Shown piece by piece: positions 17,583-29,401 of a stretch of 64,000 nucleotides of DNA. Within the stretch, counting starts at the first letter, position 1. Every line of letters begins with the position of its first letter. The position numbers and the translations under genes were made by a program. The notes under the pieces are model-generated. The model was not told the DNA's origin and made no database searches. It saw only the letters and a program-made list of their open reading frames with translations. Source of the stretch: an uncultured Rhodobacter sp. (GTDB lineage Bacteria; Pseudomonadota; Alphaproteobacteria; Rhodobacterales; Rhodobacteraceae); the NCBI GenBank assembly GCA_945952585.1, contig CAMFII010000006.1, forward strand, positions 62,001 through 126,000, in the 5' to 3' direction.

Positions 17583-18209
17583 TCACCAGCGCAACAGGCG
17601 CCGCCCCAGGACCGCACCGATCCCCGCCACGATCACGATGGCAAGCCCATACCAGGTCACGAAGAACAACGGATTGTCCTCGTTGCAATGGAGGGCATAG
17701 ATCGCGGTCGCAAGCGCGCCACAGGCCAGCCCGGTCAGCGCCCCGCTCCGCCCGGGGTCGGTGCTGGCGCCGGACCGCATCGCCCGCATCGCCGCCGCAA
17801 GCGGCAGAAGCGCGGTCAGCACGATTGCCGGCACGCAGAAGGCCGCCGACTGGCCCATCAGCCCACGCCCCCAGTCTGCCATCGGCATCTGGCTCAGCCC
17901 GTAGACAAAGAGCGCCAGCGCCACCAGCGGAAAGACGATCAACCCCGCGACCGGCGCCGTCGCGTCAGGCCGGGTCAGGCGGACGGCCAGAGCCAGCGCG
18001 GCAAGGCCCAGGGCCAGGGGAAGCAGGTTCTTCAACGCGGTAACCGGTGCCACCAGCGCCGCCGCCAGATCGGGCCGGATCCCGATGATCCCAAGAAGCG
18101 CGCCCCCCGCCAGCAAAAGCGCCAGTGGCAGCCACGCAAGCCGGGCACCGACCGAGGCGGGTTTCACCTCGTCGGCGGCAAGGGCGCGGATCAGATCGTC
18201 GGTCCTCAT
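17583..18209 (-). CDS. nrsF: NrsF-family membrane anti-sigma factor (DUF1109)
   Basis: A 208-residue protein with a short soluble N-terminus (about 1-24) and six predicted membrane helices, the layout of the NrsF/DUF1109 anti-sigma family. Cysteines occur at residues 125, 163 and 175; the 125/175 pair has the same spacing as the two sensing cysteines (131 and 181) known in Caulobacter NrsF. It would hold the adjacent ECF sigma factor at the membrane and release it when the cysteines react with metal or oxidant. It overlaps the sigma gene by four bases (ATGA), so the pair is co-translated. Confidence 0.88.
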   Translation of the reverse strand: MRTDDLIRALAADEVKPASVGARLAWLPLALLLAGGALLGIIGIRPDLAAALVAPVTALKNLLPLALGLAALALAVRLTRPDATAPVAGLIVFPLVALALFVYGLSQMPMADWGRGLMGQSAAFCVPAIVLTALLPLAAAMRAMRSGASTDPGRSGALTGLACGALATAIYALHCNEDNPLFFVTWYGLAIVIVAGIGAVLGRRLLRW

Positions 18210-18751
18210 GGCATCTGCCTTTCGCGCAACTCGGCCAGGCGTTTCAAGGCCCGGTGCAGCGCCACCCGCATCGCGCCTTCCGACATGCCCAGCCGCCGCC
18301 CGGTCTCGGCCGGATCTGCCCCGTCAAGGCTTACGGCCTTCAGCAATTCGGCCGAGCGCGGATCAAGCTGGCCCAGGATCTTGAGCGCGTCGCTGCGTTC
18401 GGTCGGATCGGCCTGCGGCTCGGCAGGAAGGACATCGGCGAAATCCTCGATCGGCACCTGGACATGCTGGCCGCGCGCGCGGAACGCGTCGATCACCTTG
18501 TAGCGCGCGATGGCGTAGAGCCAGGGCTTCACCGGGCTATCCTCGCGCCAGGTGTGGCGCTTGAGATGGATGGCAAGCAGAACGTCCTGCACGATGTCCT
18601 CCTGCGCCTCGGGAGAAAAGGCGCGTCCGCGCGCGCGGACGATCCCGCGCAAGACCGGGGTGACCAGATGCAGCAGACGGCCATAGGCGCGCGTATCGCC
18701 GCCATTGGCCGCACGCATCAGCGCGGACCAGTCTGCATCCGTCTCGGTCAT
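18206..18751 (-). CDS. sigF: ECF sigma factor, SigF type paired with NrsF
   Basis: A 181-residue extracytoplasmic-function sigma factor. Region 2 is seen around [18 protein letters not shown] and [16 protein letters not shown] (about 48-95), and region 4 around [16 protein letters not shown] and [21 protein letters not shown] (about 130-172). The ATG at 18751 gives the normal N-terminus; a longer frame upstream runs across the promoter region and is rejected. It forms a unit with nrsF and is divergent from the bufferin operon. By homology with Caulobacter SigF it should recognise GTAAC-type -35 and CGAA -10 elements; one such site precedes its own gene and one precedes bufA1. Confidence 0.93.
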   Translation of the reverse strand: MTETDADWSALMRAANGGDTRAYGRLLHLVTPVLRGIVRARGRAFSPEAQEDIVQDVLLAIHLKRHTWREDSPVKPWLYAIARYKVIDAFRARGQHVQVPIEDFADVLPAEPQADPTERSDALKILGQLDPRSAELLKAVSLDGADPAETGRRLGMSEGAMRVALHRALKRLAELRERQMP

Positions 18752-18764
18752 GTCCGTTCGTCCA

Positions 18765-18789
18765 TTCGCGGCCGCGCGGGAATTGTTAC
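18765..18789 (-). promoter_or_regulatory. Candidate ECF promoter of sigF-nrsF
   Basis: Read on the minus strand, GTAACA (18789-18784) is followed after 15 bases by CGAA (18768-18765), 14 bases before the sigF ATG. It resembles the promoter in front of bufA1 and would give autoregulation. The spacing is one base shorter and the leader would be very short, so it is less certain than the bufA1 promoter. Confidence 0.5.
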
Positions 18790-18846
18790 AGGCTTTCCCT
18801 CGATACAGGGAAAAGCGCCGGTTTCGAACACCAAACCGTGAGCGGC

Positions 18847-18872
18847 GTAACAGCGGGCCGGACGCCCTCGAA
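18847..18872 (+). promoter_or_regulatory. Candidate ECF (SigF-type) promoter of the bufferin operon
   Basis: GTAACA (18847-18852), a 16-base spacer, and CGAA (18869-18872). This is the arrangement expected for SigF/NrsF-type ECF promoters. A leader of about 50 bases leads to GGAG (18920-18923) and the bufA1 ATG at 18930. Between this promoter and that of sigF lies a small dyad TTTCCCT/AGGGAAA (18794-18800, 18807-18813). Confidence 0.7.
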
Positions 18873-18929
18873 CGGTCCATGCAGGAACCGGTGGTCGGTT
18901 CCCCTGACACAAAGGATCTGGAGACAGAG

Positions 18930-19208
18930 ATGACCCACATGCCCACCGCCCTTGGCCTGACCGCCTCGCTCGCCGCCGCCCTGACCGCGGCCGCCGGCGC
19001 CGCCCATGCCGACGACATGAAGATGGAGAAATGCTACGGCATCGCGCTGGCCGGCCAGAACGACTGCGCCGCGGGCGCCGGCACCACCTGCGCGGGCACC
19101 TCGAAGGTCGATTATGACGGTGCGCATTGGAAGTATGTCCCCGCCGGTACCTGCGTGACCATGAAGACGCCGACCGGCATGGGGTCGCTCGAGCCGATGA
19201 AGTCCTGA
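18930..19208 (+). CDS. bufA1: Bufferin precursor BufA1 (DUF2282), copper-binding RiPP
   Basis: A 92-residue peptide with a Sec signal (about 1-27, ending AHA) and a core of about 65 residues with four cysteines (35, 46, 54, 75). The [15 protein letters not shown] segment and the PAGTC near the end are hallmarks of BufA1/DUF2282 precursors. In characterised bufferins some of these cysteines are turned into thiooxazole heterocycles by an MNIO enzyme, and the exported product sequesters copper. The start at 18930 is set by GGAG six bases upstream and by the signal peptide. First gene of bufA1-bufB-bufC-doxX and downstream of an ECF promoter. The precise modified residues are inference. Confidence 0.92.
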   Translation: MTHMPTALGLTASLAAALTAAAGAAHADDMKMEKCYGIALAGQNDCAAGAGTTCAGTSKVDYDGAHWKYVPAGTCVTMKTPTGMGSLEPMKS

Positions 19209-19218
19209 TCCGGACCCC

Positions 19219-19244
19219 CGCGGGCGATCCACCGGTCGCCCGCG
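19219..19244 (+). other. Perfect 9-bp hairpin between bufA1 and bufB
   Basis: CGCGGGCGA (19219-19227) pairs fully with TCGCCCGCG (19236-19244) around an 8-base loop. There is no T tract. It probably stabilises or partly terminates the precursor mRNA so that the peptide is made in excess over its enzymes. Confidence 0.6.
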
Positions 19245-19271
19245 CCCACCCCCTCCAGCGCGAGAGTTCCG

Positions 19272-20120
19272 ATGCCAAGCCCCCTGCCCGCCGCCGCCGG
19301 CCTCGGCTTCAAGCCCGAGCATTTCGCCGCGATCCACCAGACGCGTCCCACCCTCGGCTTCTTCGAGGTCCATGCCGAGAACTACATGGGCGACGGCGGA
19401 CGCCCCCATGCCCAGCTCACCGCGCTCCGCGCCGATTACGCGCTGTCGCTGCACGGCGTGGGCCTCTCGATCGGCGGGTCGGACCCGCTCGACCGCGACC
19501 ACCTCGCCCGCCTGCGCCGCCTGATCGACCGCTACCAGCCCGAGAGCTTTTCCGAACACCTCGCCTGGTCGAGCCATGGCGGCGAGTTCCTGTACGACCT
19601 CCTGCCGCTCCCCTACACCGACGAGACGCTTGGCATCGTCTGTGCCCATATCGACGAGGTGCAGCAGGCGCTCGGCCGCCGGATCCTGCTGGAAAACCCC
19701 TCGACCTACCTCCAATTCGCCCAGTCGACCTGGGCCGAGACCGATTTCCTGCGCGAGATCGCGCGGCGCACCGGCTGCGGCCTGCTTCTCGATGTGAACA
19801 ACGTCTTCGTCGCCTGCACCAACCGCCGCGAGGATCCCCGCGCTTGGCTCGCCGATTTCCCGCTGCATCTGGTGGGCGAGATCCACCTCGGCGGCCACGA
19901 CGCCGAAACCCTGCCGACCGGCCCCCTGCTGATCGACGCCCACGGCTCGCCCGTCGCCGACCCGGTCTGGGCGCTCTTCGCGGAGGTCCTGGACCGCACC
20001 GGCCCGCTGCCGGTCCTCATCGAATGGGACAACGACGTGCCCGAGTTCCCCGTGCTCCTTGCAGAGGCCCGCGCCGCGCAATCCTTCATCAACCGGAGCG
20101 GCCATGCACTCGCATCCTGA
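19272..20120 (+). CDS. bufB: MNIO-family heterocyclase BufB (DUF692)
   Basis: A 282-residue TIM-barrel protein of the multinuclear non-heme iron oxidative (MNIO, DUF692) family. The conserved metal-binding motifs appear in order: EVHAENY (32-38), LHGVG (60-64), SEHLAW (94-99), ENPSTY (141-146), DVNN (174-177), GEIHLGGH (202-209), DAHG (222-225) and EWDND (251-255). The enzyme is expected to oxidise cysteines of BufA1 in the cytoplasm before export. It follows the precursor gene by 63 bp and overlaps bufC by 17 bp, so the enzymes are translated together. Confidence 0.95.
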   Translation: MPSPLPAAAGLGFKPEHFAAIHQTRPTLGFFEVHAENYMGDGGRPHAQLTALRADYALSLHGVGLSIGGSDPLDRDHLARLRRLIDRYQPESFSEHLAWSSHGGEFLYDLLPLPYTDETLGIVCAHIDEVQQALGRRILLENPSTYLQFAQSTWAETDFLREIARRTGCGLLLDVNNVFVACTNRREDPRAWLADFPLHLVGEIHLGGHDAETLPTGPLLIDAHGSPVADPVWALFAEVLDRTGPLPVLIEWDNDVPEFPVLLAEARAAQSFINRSGHALAS

Positions 20121-20868
20121 CCTGATCGGCGCCTTCCGCGACGGACTCGTGACCAGCACTCTCCCGCCCGGTTCCGCCGCCGACCCGGCCGAGATCGACC
20201 GCCGCTTCGGCGTCTACCGCAACAACGTCGCCCACAGCCTCACCGAGGCGCTGGCCGCACGCTTTCCGGTGGTCAAGGCGCTGGTCGGCGACGACTTCTT
20301 CCGCGCCACGGCCCGCCTCTTCATCGCCCAGCACGGGCCGAAAACCCCGATCCTGATGCTCTGGGGGGACGAGTTCCCCGGCTTCCTGCGCAGCTTTCCC
20401 CCGGCCGCCGGCCTTCCCTACCTCGCCGATGTCGCGCGCCTCGAATATGCGCGCGGCCTGGCTTACCACGCCGCCGACACGCCACCCCTGACGGCCGAGG
20501 CGCTGGCCCTCGCCGCCGCCGGGGCTGACACCGCCCGCCTCGCCCTCCACCCTTCGGTGCAGCTCCTGCGCGCCCGCCATGCCTTCGTGACGATCTGGGC
20601 CGCGCATCAGCCGGGCGCCGCCACGAGCGAGATCGACCCGTCGCAAGAAGAGATCGCGCTCGTCCTGCGCAACCGCCACCTCGATGTCGAGGTCTGGCGG
20701 ATGACCCGGGCCGAGTCGCTCTTCATCGCCAGCCTCGTCAAGACAGGACACCTCCTCGGCGCCGCCGGGGCCGCCCGCGTCGTCGATCCCCGCTTCGACC
20801 CGACCCACCTCATCCTGCGCCTCTCCGCAGCGGGCGCCCTTATCTCCCGGGAGACGACCGATGTCTGA
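20104..20868 (+). CDS. bufC: BufC, DUF2063-domain partner of the MNIO enzyme
   Basis: A 254-residue protein whose N-terminal half is a DUF2063 domain (about 5-95; [17 protein letters not shown] and [13 protein letters not shown] are typical). The C-terminal part (about 95-250) is the variable region of BufC/HvfC-type proteins. Such partners bind the precursor and present it to the MNIO enzyme. The start at 20104 lies inside the last codons of bufB and matches the domain start. It overlaps the DoxX gene by eight bases. Confidence 0.92.
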   Translation: MHSHPDLIGAFRDGLVTSTLPPGSAADPAEIDRRFGVYRNNVAHSLTEALAARFPVVKALVGDDFFRATARLFIAQHGPKTPILMLWGDEFPGFLRSFPPAAGLPYLADVARLEYARGLAYHAADTPPLTAEALALAAAGADTARLALHPSVQLLRARHAFVTIWAAHQPGAATSEIDPSQEEIALVLRNRHLDVEVWRMTRAESLFIASLVKTGHLLGAAGAARVVDPRFDPTHLILRLSAAGALISRETTDV

Positions 20869-21328
20869 CTTGACCATGACCGCCGCACCGGCCCCGATCC
20901 TGCGCCGGATCAACACGCTTCTCGGCCGCCTGCCCTGGGAGGTTCCGGCGCTTTTCGCCCGCCTGATCCCCGCCTCGATCTTCTGGGCCTCGGGCCGGAC
21001 CAAGGTCGACGGCTGGTGGATCGCCGACAGCACCTGGTATCTCTTCGAGAACGACTACGCCCTGCCGCTGGTCCCGCCGCCGGTCGCCGCCGTAATGGCG
21101 ACTTTCGCCGAGCATTTCTTCCCGATCCTTCTGGCCCTCGGCCTCTGCACCCGCCTCTCGGCGCTGGCGCTTCTCGGCATGACCACGGTGATCGAGGTCT
21201 TCGTCTATCCCGACGCCTGGCCCACCCACGGCCTCTGGGCCGCCTGCTTCCTCGCCCTCATCGCCAAAGGTCCGGGCCGGCTGTCACTGGACTGGTGGTT
21301 CGGATGGGACGGCAAACACGATATGTGA
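20861..21328 (+). CDS. DoxX-family membrane protein of the bufferin operon
   Basis: A 155-residue protein with four hydrophobic segments (about 28-45, 68-88, 92-112, 120-140) that matches the DoxX family. A DoxX gene closes many bufferin operons; its exact role is unknown, though a redox link to the respiratory chain has been proposed for the family. It overlaps bufC by eight bases and is followed by a terminator. This is the second DoxX gene in the window and is not closely similar to the one at 4013. Confidence 0.88.
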   Translation: MSDLTMTAAPAPILRRINTLLGRLPWEVPALFARLIPASIFWASGRTKVDGWWIADSTWYLFENDYALPLVPPPVAAVMATFAEHFFPILLALGLCTRLSALALLGMTTVIEVFVYPDAWPTHGLWAACFLALIAKGPGRLSLDWWFGWDGKHDM

Positions 21329-21341
21329 ACCGAAAAAAGGA

Positions 21342-21374
21342 AAAGGCCCCCGCCGAACCTTGGCGGGAGCCTTT
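21342..21374. terminator. Bidirectional terminator between the bufferin operon and nrdJ
   Basis: AAAGGC-CCCGCC (21342-21354) pairs with GGCGGG-GCCTTT (21362-21374) with one internal mismatch; the T-rich end serves the plus strand and the A-rich start serves nrdJ on the minus strand. Confidence 0.8.
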
Positions 21375-21401
21375 CGCTCGGGTTAACCCCATCGGTTCCG
21401 A

Positions 21402-24400
21402 TCAGCTGCAGCCGCTCGTGCCGCCGCAGGTGTTGCACTTCATGCAGGTGCCGTTGCGGACCAGCGTGTAGTTGCCGCATTCGCCGCAAGGATCGCCTTC
21501 GTAGCCCTGCATCTTGGCCTTGGTCCGGGCGTCCATCGACACCGTACCCGTCGCCAGCGCCGTCGCGCCGATCGTCGTCTCGGTGAAGCTCAGCGATCCA
21601 TCCGAACCGAAAGCCGTCGCGGCGATCCCGCCCTGCAGCACCACCAGTTCCTGCGGCAGGCGCTTGCGGAGGTAGCCGGTCGAACTGATCGATTTCAGCA
21701 GTTCCACCGACTTCGACGCCTGCGACTCGCTCACCTCACCGATGTTGCGCTTGCCTTCCTCGTCGCCCCGGCCGAGGTCGTCGAAAGCCGCACCCTGAGG
21801 TTTCACATGCGCCAGGTCCGTGCGGTCGAGGTAGGAGACCGCCAGTTCCCGGAAGATGTAGTCGAGGATCGAGGTCGCGTTCTTGATGGAGTCGTTGCCC
21901 TGCACCATGCCCGCCGGCTCGAACCGGGTGAAGGTGAAGGCTTCGACGAATTCCTCCAGCGGAACACCGTATTGCAGGCCGACGCTCACGGCGATTGCGA
22001 AGTTGTTCATCATCGCCCGGAAGCCCGCGCCTTCCTTGTGCATGTCGATGAAAATCTCGCCGAGCGAGCCATCACCGTATTCGCCGGTGCGCAGGTAGAC
22101 CTTGTGCCCGCCGACGATCGCCTTCTGGGTATAGCCCTTGCGGCGTTCCGGAAGCTTCTCGCGGTGGCTGCGGACGATCTCCTTGACGATCACCTTCTCG
22201 ATGATCTTCTCGGCCACGACCTGGGCCTTCTCCGCCGGGGTGCCGGTGGCGAGGATTTCCTCGGCTTCCTCGTCATCCTCGACCAGGGCCGAGGCGAGAG
22301 GCTGGCTGAGTTTCGAGCCGTCGCGATAGAGCGCGTTGGCCTTCACACCCAACTTCCACGACAGTTCGTAAGCCGCGAGAGTATCGGCGATAGTCGCCGA
22401 GTTCGGCATGTTGATCGTCTTCGAGATCGCGCCCGAGATGAAGCTCTGCGCCGCCGCCATCATGTGGATGTGGCTCTCGACCGAGAGATAGCGCGTGCCC
22501 TTCTTGCCGCAGATATTGGCGCAGTCGAAGACCGGGTAATGCGCGACCTTCAGGTGCGGCGCACCTTCCAGAGTCATCGTCCCGCAGACATGGTCGTTGG
22601 CGGCCGCGACCTGCGCCTTGGAGAAGCCCAGATGCGCAAGCAGGTCGAAGGTCGGATCTGCCAGCTTTTCCGCGGGGATACCGAGCGTTCCTGCACAGAA
22701 CTCTTCACCGAGCGTCCACTGGTTGAAGACAAAGCGGATGTCGAAGGCCGTCGGCAGCGCCGCCTCGATCTTGGCGATCTCCGCCGCGCCGAAGCCGTGC
22801 CCGATCAGCGCGGTATGGTTGATCCCGGGCGCCTGGCCAAGGCTGCCGTGACCCACGGCATAGGCCACGATCTCGGCAATCTGGGCCGGGGTGTAACCCA
22901 GGGTTTCCAGAGCCGCCGGAACACTTTGGTTGATGATCTTGAAGTAACCGCCCCCGGCCAGCTTCTTGAACTTCACCAACGCGAAGTCCGGCTCGATCCC
23001 GGTCGTGTCGCAGTCCATCACAAGGCCGATCGTGCCGGTCGGCGCGATCACCGTGGTCTGGGCGTTGCGGTAGCCGTGGATTTCGCCCAGGCGCAGCGCC
23101 TCGTTCCAGGACTGCCGGGCCAGCGTGACCAGCGTCACGTCCGGGCAACCTTCAGCGTCGAGGGCAACCGGGGCGACGTTGACCGATTCATAACCGGTCG
23201 TTTCGGAAAACGCCGCGCGGCGATGGTTGCGGATGACGCGCAGCATGTGCTGGGCGTTGCGGGCATAGCCGGGGAACGGACCCAGCTCGCCCGCCATCTC
23301 GGCCGAGGTCGCATAGGTCACGCCGGTCATGATCGCGGTCAGCGCACCGCAAAGCGCACGGCCCTCACGCGAGTCGTAGCCGAGCCCCATGTTCATCAAG
23401 AGGCCGCCGATATTGGCGTAACCGAGACCCAGGGTGCGGAAATCATAGGACAATTGCGCGATTTCCTTCGACGGGAACTGCGCCATCATCACCGAGATTT
23501 CCAGCGTCACCGTCCAGAGCCGGGTCGCGTGGACATAGCCTTCGGCGTCAAACTTGCCGTCCTTGTAGAAGGTCAGCAGGTTCATCGAGGCCAGGTTGCA
23601 GGCCGTGTCATCGAGGAACATGTATTCCGAGCAAGGGTTGGACCCCCGGATCGGCCCGTCTTCCGGGCAGGTGTGCCAGGCGTTGACGGTGTCATGGAAC
23701 TGGATGCCGGGGTCGGCGCAGGCCCAGGCGGCGTGGCCGATCTGGTCCCACAGCTCGCGCGCCTTGATGGTCTTCGCGACCTTGCCATCGGTGCGGCGGA
23801 TCAGCTCCCAGTCGGCATCCTCGCGGACGGCCTTCAGGAAGGCGTCGGTGACGCGGACCGAGTTGTTGGAGTTCTGGCCGGACACCGTGATGTAGGCTTC
23901 CGAATCCCAGTCGGTGTCATAGGTCGGAAACTCAATGCTGCCAAAGCCTTGCGCGGCGTATTGAAGAACTCGGTTGATGTAGGTTTCCGGGATCATCGCC
24001 TTCTTGGCCGAACGGATCGCCGACTTCAGCGCCCCGTTCACCGCCGGATCGGTCGCCCCGGCTTCGCTGCCGTCGAAACCACGGATCGCCGCGAAGATCT
24101 CGTTCAGCTTCTGCTCGTGCATCTTGGAGCCGGCCACAAGCGAGGCGACCTTCTGTTCCTCGATGACCTTCCAGTTGATGAACTGCTCGATATCGGGGTG
24201 ATCCATGTCGCAGATCACCATCTTGGCCGCCCGGCGGGTGGTGCCGCCCGACTTGATCGCGCCCGCCGCCCGGTCGCCGATCTTCAGGAAGCCCATCAGG
24301 CCCGAGGATTTGCCGCCGCCGGACAATTTCTCGCCCTCGCCGCGCAGCGACGAGAAGTTGGTGCCGGTGCCCGAGCCGTACTTGAACAGCCGCGCCTCGC

Positions 24401-25058
24401 GGACCCAGAGGTCCATGATCCCGCCCTCGTTCACGAGGTCGTCCGAGACCGACTGGATGAAGCAGGCATGGGGCTGCGGATGCTCGTAGGCGCTGTCCGA
24501 TTTGGTCAGTTTGCCGGTCTTGTAGTCGACGTAGAAGTGCCCCTGCGACGGGCCGTCGATGCCGTAAGCCCAGTGCAGACCGGTGTTAAACCATTGAGGA
24601 GAATTGGGTGCCGCCATCTGGCATGCTAGCATGTAACGCATTTCGTCGTGGTAGGCGCGGGCATCCGCCTCGGTCGAGAAGTAGCCGCCCTTCCAGCCCC
24701 AATAGGCCCAGGCGCCGGCCAGACGGTCGAAGACCTGGCGGGCCGAGGTCTCGCCCACGAAGCGCTCATTCGCGGGCAGCGCGGCCAGCGCCTCCTCGTC
24801 GGGGACCGAGCGCCACAGGAATTCGGGCACGCCCTTTTCCTTCACGCGCTTCCTGCGGGCGGGCACACCGGCCTTGCGGAAATACTTCTGGGCAAGCACG
24901 TCGGACGCGACCTGGCTCCAGCCCTCGGGCACCTCGACCGCCTCGTTGCGGAAGACGATCTTGCCGTCCGGATTGCGGATCTCGGAGGTGGTGGTGGTGA
25001 AGGCCAGCGCGCCATAGGCGCCGGTCTCGGAGTTGGTGAATCTGCGCTCGATCTTCAT
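21402..25058 (-). CDS. nrdJ: Adenosylcobalamin-dependent (class II) ribonucleotide reductase NrdJ
   Basis: The 1218-residue enzyme makes deoxynucleotides with a coenzyme B12 radical and so works with or without oxygen. Class II features include GSNPCSEY with the active-site cysteine, [11 protein letters not shown] in the N-terminal catalytic half, and a C-terminal zinc-ribbon-like tail rich in cysteine (CGECG...CMKCNTCGG) that probably re-reduces the active site. The start at 25058 gives [13 protein letters not shown], usual for the family; the open frame continues 468 bases upstream through the promoter region and is rejected. An NrdR box lies over the promoter. Confidence 0.95.
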   Translation of the reverse strand: MKIERRFTNSETGAYGALAFTTTTSEIRNPDGKIVFRNEAVEVPEGWSQVASDVLAQKYFRKAGVPARRKRVKEKGVPEFLWRSVPDEEALAALPANERFVGETSARQVFDRLAGAWAYWGWKGGYFSTEADARAYHDEMRYMLACQMAAPNSPQWFNTGLHWAYGIDGPSQGHFYVDYKTGKLTKSDSAYEHPQPHACFIQSVSDDLVNEGGIMDLWVREARLFKYGSGTGTNFSSLRGEGEKLSGGGKSSGLMGFLKIGDRAAGAIKSGGTTRRAAKMVICDMDHPDIEQFINWKVIEEQKVASLVAGSKMHEQKLNEIFAAIRGFDGSEAGATDPAVNGALKSAIRSAKKAMIPETYINRVLQYAAQGFGSIEFPTYDTDWDSEAYITVSGQNSNNSVRVTDAFLKAVREDADWELIRRTDGKVAKTIKARELWDQIGHAAWACADPGIQFHDTVNAWHTCPEDGPIRGSNPCSEYMFLDDTACNLASMNLLTFYKDGKFDAEGYVHATRLWTVTLEISVMMAQFPSKEIAQLSYDFRTLGLGYANIGGLLMNMGLGYDSREGRALCGALTAIMTGVTYATSAEMAGELGPFPGYARNAQHMLRVIRNHRRAAFSETTGYESVNVAPVALDAEGCPDVTLVTLARQSWNEALRLGEIHGYRNAQTTVIAPTGTIGLVMDCDTTGIEPDFALVKFKKLAGGGYFKIINQSVPAALETLGYTPAQIAEIVAYAVGHGSLGQAPGINHTALIGHGFGAAEIAKIEAALPTAFDIRFVFNQWTLGEEFCAGTLGIPAEKLADPTFDLLAHLGFSKAQVAAANDHVCGTMTLEGAPHLKVAHYPVFDCANICGKKGTRYLSVESHIHMMAAAQSFISGAISKTINMPNSATIADTLAAYELSWKLGVKANALYRDGSKLSQPLASALVEDDEEAEEILATGTPAEKAQVVAEKIIEKVIVKEIVRSHREKLPERRKGYTQKAIVGGHKVYLRTGEYGDGSLGEIFIDMHKEGAGFRAMMNNFAIAVSVGLQYGVPLEEFVEAFTFTRFEPAGMVQGNDSIKNATSILDYIFRELAVSYLDRTDLAHVKPQGAAFDDLGRGDEEGKRNIGEVSESQASKSVELLKSISSTGYLRKRLPQELVVLQGGIAATAFGSDGSLSFTETTIGATALATGTVSMDARTKAKMQGYEGDPCGECGNYTLVRNGTCMKCNTCGGTSGCS

Positions 25059-25546
25059 GCTGCCCCGTGCTCCCGTTTTGTGGCCGGCAGGGTGTCTCCC
25101 CCGTCCGGCAGTTGTCCCTTTTCCGGCTGCGAAAGAGACATGGAAACCGGGCCCGGGATGCGCCTGCACCCCAGCCATGCGCATCCTTTCGGAGGCGTCT
25201 TCGCGGTTATTCTTCTGTCCCTCCCGGCCAACACTATATCTAGTGTCTCGTCCGGCTACCGCGTCAATCTGCGGTAAGGACGGGGGCTCTGCAACGGATT
25301 TTTTACTGCCCGAGAGCAAAGATTGGCCTTGACGGCAACTCTGCCACATCTTGGCCGCAGTTGGCCGATTCATACCAGATGTGGGAAACCCTGTGCAGAA
25401 GTCGGGGGCCCGGTCCCAAGTGGCCAGGGTTTCTTGCGGTTTCCCCGCCGTTTGGCCGAATTGGCTCAGAAATCCGTCGAATTCTGCCGCAGGGTGGCAT
25501 CGCGCAGCCTGCCCTGCCGGCGGCAAGAAGGCGCCGATGCGGTTGC
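25059..25546 (-). other. nrdJ leader and upstream region
   Basis: This 488-bp gap holds the nrdJ promoter with its NrdR box (25231-25267) and a leader of about 165-170 bases. The leader contains a possible hairpin pairing GCCGG with CCGGC near 25085-25110. No gene is seen, and the stretch beyond the promoter (25268-25546) shows nothing I can assign. Confidence 0.5.
25231..25267 (-). promoter_or_regulatory. NrdR box overlapping the nrdJ promoter
   Basis: ACACTATATCTAGTGT (25231-25246) fits the 16-bp NrdR palindrome ACACWATATATWGTGT with one deviation. On the minus strand it follows a -35-like TTGACG (25267-25262), so it covers the -10 region. NrdR senses the ATP/dATP balance and would repress nrdJ. 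Only one box is seen, whereas many nrd promoters carry two. Confidence 0.8.
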
Positions 25547-26449
25547 CTAGTTATCGGGCAAGGGCCGACGCCGGTTGATGAGGATGATTCCCCCCGCGAC
25601 CAGGACGGCGGCGCCGAGAATCCCCGGCCCGATCGGCTCTCCAAGCAGAAGCCAGCCCAGGAACATCCCGATGACCGGGGTCAGGAAGGAAAAGCTCGCC
25701 ACAGTCGAGGCGGGATAGACCGACAGCACCCAGAGCCAGGCCACAAAGCCGCCGGTCACCACGACGACGGCCTGAAACAGCAGTCCCCAGATGTGCAGCG
25801 GCTGCAGTTCGCGCACCAGCGGTCCGAAAAAGGGGGCGACCGCGACCAGAATCGGCCCGGACACCAGGACCATCCAGAAGAGTTGCGTTTCGGGCCGCTG
25901 CCGCGCCATGGCTGACCCACGGGCCAGAAAGGCCGTCAACGCCCAGCCAAAGGCGCCGGCAACCGCGCAGATATCGCCGGTGAAGCTCGCCTGTCCAGTC
26001 GCGGCGCTGCCCTTGTCGAGAATCGCCCAGGCGGTGCCTGCGAAGGAAAAGACGAGGCCGAGCGCCTTCACCCGCGTCAGCCGCTCGCCCGGAAGGAAGA
26101 AATGCGCCAGAAGCGAGAACCAGAACGGCATGGTGTAGAACAGGATCGCGGCACGAACGACCGTTGTCAGGTCAAGCGCGATGAACAGGCACAGGAACTC
26201 GCCCGCGAAGGCCAGTCCCATCGCCAGCGCTGCCGGCAGCGCGTCGCGCGGGATGCGGGGAGAGATGCCGCGGAACCTCATCCAGCATAGCACCGACAGC
26301 ACGGCAATCAGAGACCGCAACCCGGCGAAGAAGACCGGCTGCAACCCGGCATTAACCAGCTTCACCACGATCTGGTTCAGCGCCAGGAGCGCGGAAATCG
26401 CCAGCAGCGCCGCCAGTCCGCGCGCATCCAACCTGTCCTTGCGCGGCAT
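25547..26449 (-). CDS. EamA/DMT-family transporter
   Basis: A 300-residue inner-membrane protein with ten hydrophobic helices in two EamA repeats (about 10-140 and 155-290), of the drug/metabolite transporter superfamily. The start giving [11 protein letters not shown] is chosen because AAGGTGAG precedes it; a longer frame reaches 26506. The substrate cannot be predicted. It lies upstream of nrdJ on the same strand but with a long gap and separate promoter, and is divergent from the fur-like gene. Confidence 0.85.
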   Translation of the reverse strand: MPRKDRLDARGLAALLAISALLALNQIVVKLVNAGLQPVFFAGLRSLIAVLSVLCWMRFRGISPRIPRDALPAALAMGLAFAGEFLCLFIALDLTTVVRAAILFYTMPFWFSLLAHFFLPGERLTRVKALGLVFSFAGTAWAILDKGSAATGQASFTGDICAVAGAFGWALTAFLARGSAMARQRPETQLFWMVLVSGPILVAVAPFFGPLVRELQPLHIWGLLFQAVVVVTGGFVAWLWVLSVYPASTVASFSFLTPVIGMFLGWLLLGEPIGPGILGAAVLVAGGIILINRRRPLPDN

Positions 26450-26589
26450 TCTCACCTTCTCCCGACGCGGCGCGGCAACCCTTTGCGCTGCCTCCCCGAC
26501 TGTCAAGCCGGCGCGCGCTTGCCACTGGCGAGGCCCGCGCGAATCCCCTAAAGCCGAAGTCAGGAGCGGCTGACAGCCCGGAGACGCCG

Positions 26590-27003
26590 ATGACGGCCGA
26601 CATCATTGCCCGCTGCGAGGCCAAGGGCCTGCGCATGACCGACCAGCGCCGCATCGTGGCGCGGGTGATCGAACAGGCCGAGGATCACCCCGATGTCGAA
26701 GAACTGTACCATCGCGCCAGCCGGCTCGACCCGAAGATCTCGATCGCGACGGTCTACCGGACGGTGAAGCTGTTCGAGGAATCGGGGATTCTCGACAAGC
26801 TGGAATTCGGCGACGGCCGCGCCCGCTACGAGGATGCCGAGCGCGACCACCACGATCACCTGATCGACATGAACTCGGGCGAGGTGATCGAGTTCGTCGA
26901 CCCCGAGATCGAGGCCCTGCAGGAAAAGATCGCCGAGCGCCTGGGCTACAAGCTGATCGGGCACCGGCTGGAACTTTACGGCGTGCCGCGGAAGAAAGTC
27001 TGA
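26590..27003 (+). CDS. fur: Fur/Mur-family metal-responsive repressor
   Basis: A 137-residue Fur-family repressor with a winged-helix DNA-binding half (ISIATVYRTVKLFEESG, about 50-66) and a dimerisation half with the histidine cluster ERDHHDHLI. The CXXC zinc site after this cluster in E. coli Fur is absent (LIDMNSGEV), as in alphaproteobacterial Fur/Mur proteins, many of which respond to manganese or iron. GGAG lies upstream of the ATG. It is followed two bases later by a DMT-type transporter gene, so the two are probably co-transcribed. Confidence 0.9.
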   Translation: MTADIIARCEAKGLRMTDQRRIVARVIEQAEDHPDVEELYHRASRLDPKISIATVYRTVKLFEESGILDKLEFGDGRARYEDAERDHHDHLIDMNSGEVIEFVDPEIEALQEKIAERLGYKLIGHRLELYGVPRKKV

Positions 27004-27005
27004 CC

Positions 27006-29241
<2,236 letters not shown>

Positions 29242-29250
29242 GGACATCGA

Positions 29251-29285
29251 CGAGGCCGAGCGGATCATCGCTGCGCTCGGCCTCG
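29251..29285 (+). terminator. Probable terminator hairpin after eno
   Basis: CGAGGCCGAGCG (29251-29262) pairs perfectly with CGCTCGGCCTCG (29274-29285) around an 11-base loop, starting 10 bases after the eno stop. A T tract is lacking, so efficiency is uncertain. Confidence 0.55.
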
Positions 29286-29401
29286 CCCCATCGGATTTCC
29301 GCATTCCCGAATGACCCATCACGTTTCGTGAAGGCGCGACGCGGAATTGGTGATTGGCACTCCCCGCCCGAACCGGATAGACCCCGGCTTCGGAGGATCC
29401 C

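Noticed and set aside
21807-24629. A 940-codon plus-strand frame opposite nrdJ
   Set aside because: Shadow of nrdJ; no domain and no Shine-Dalgarno.
25059-25230. Possible adenosylcobalamin riboswitch in the nrdJ leader
   Set aside because: A B12-dependent enzyme makes this attractive, but no B12-box-like GCCACTG or the expected core was found; only a simple GCCGG/CCGGC hairpin is visible.
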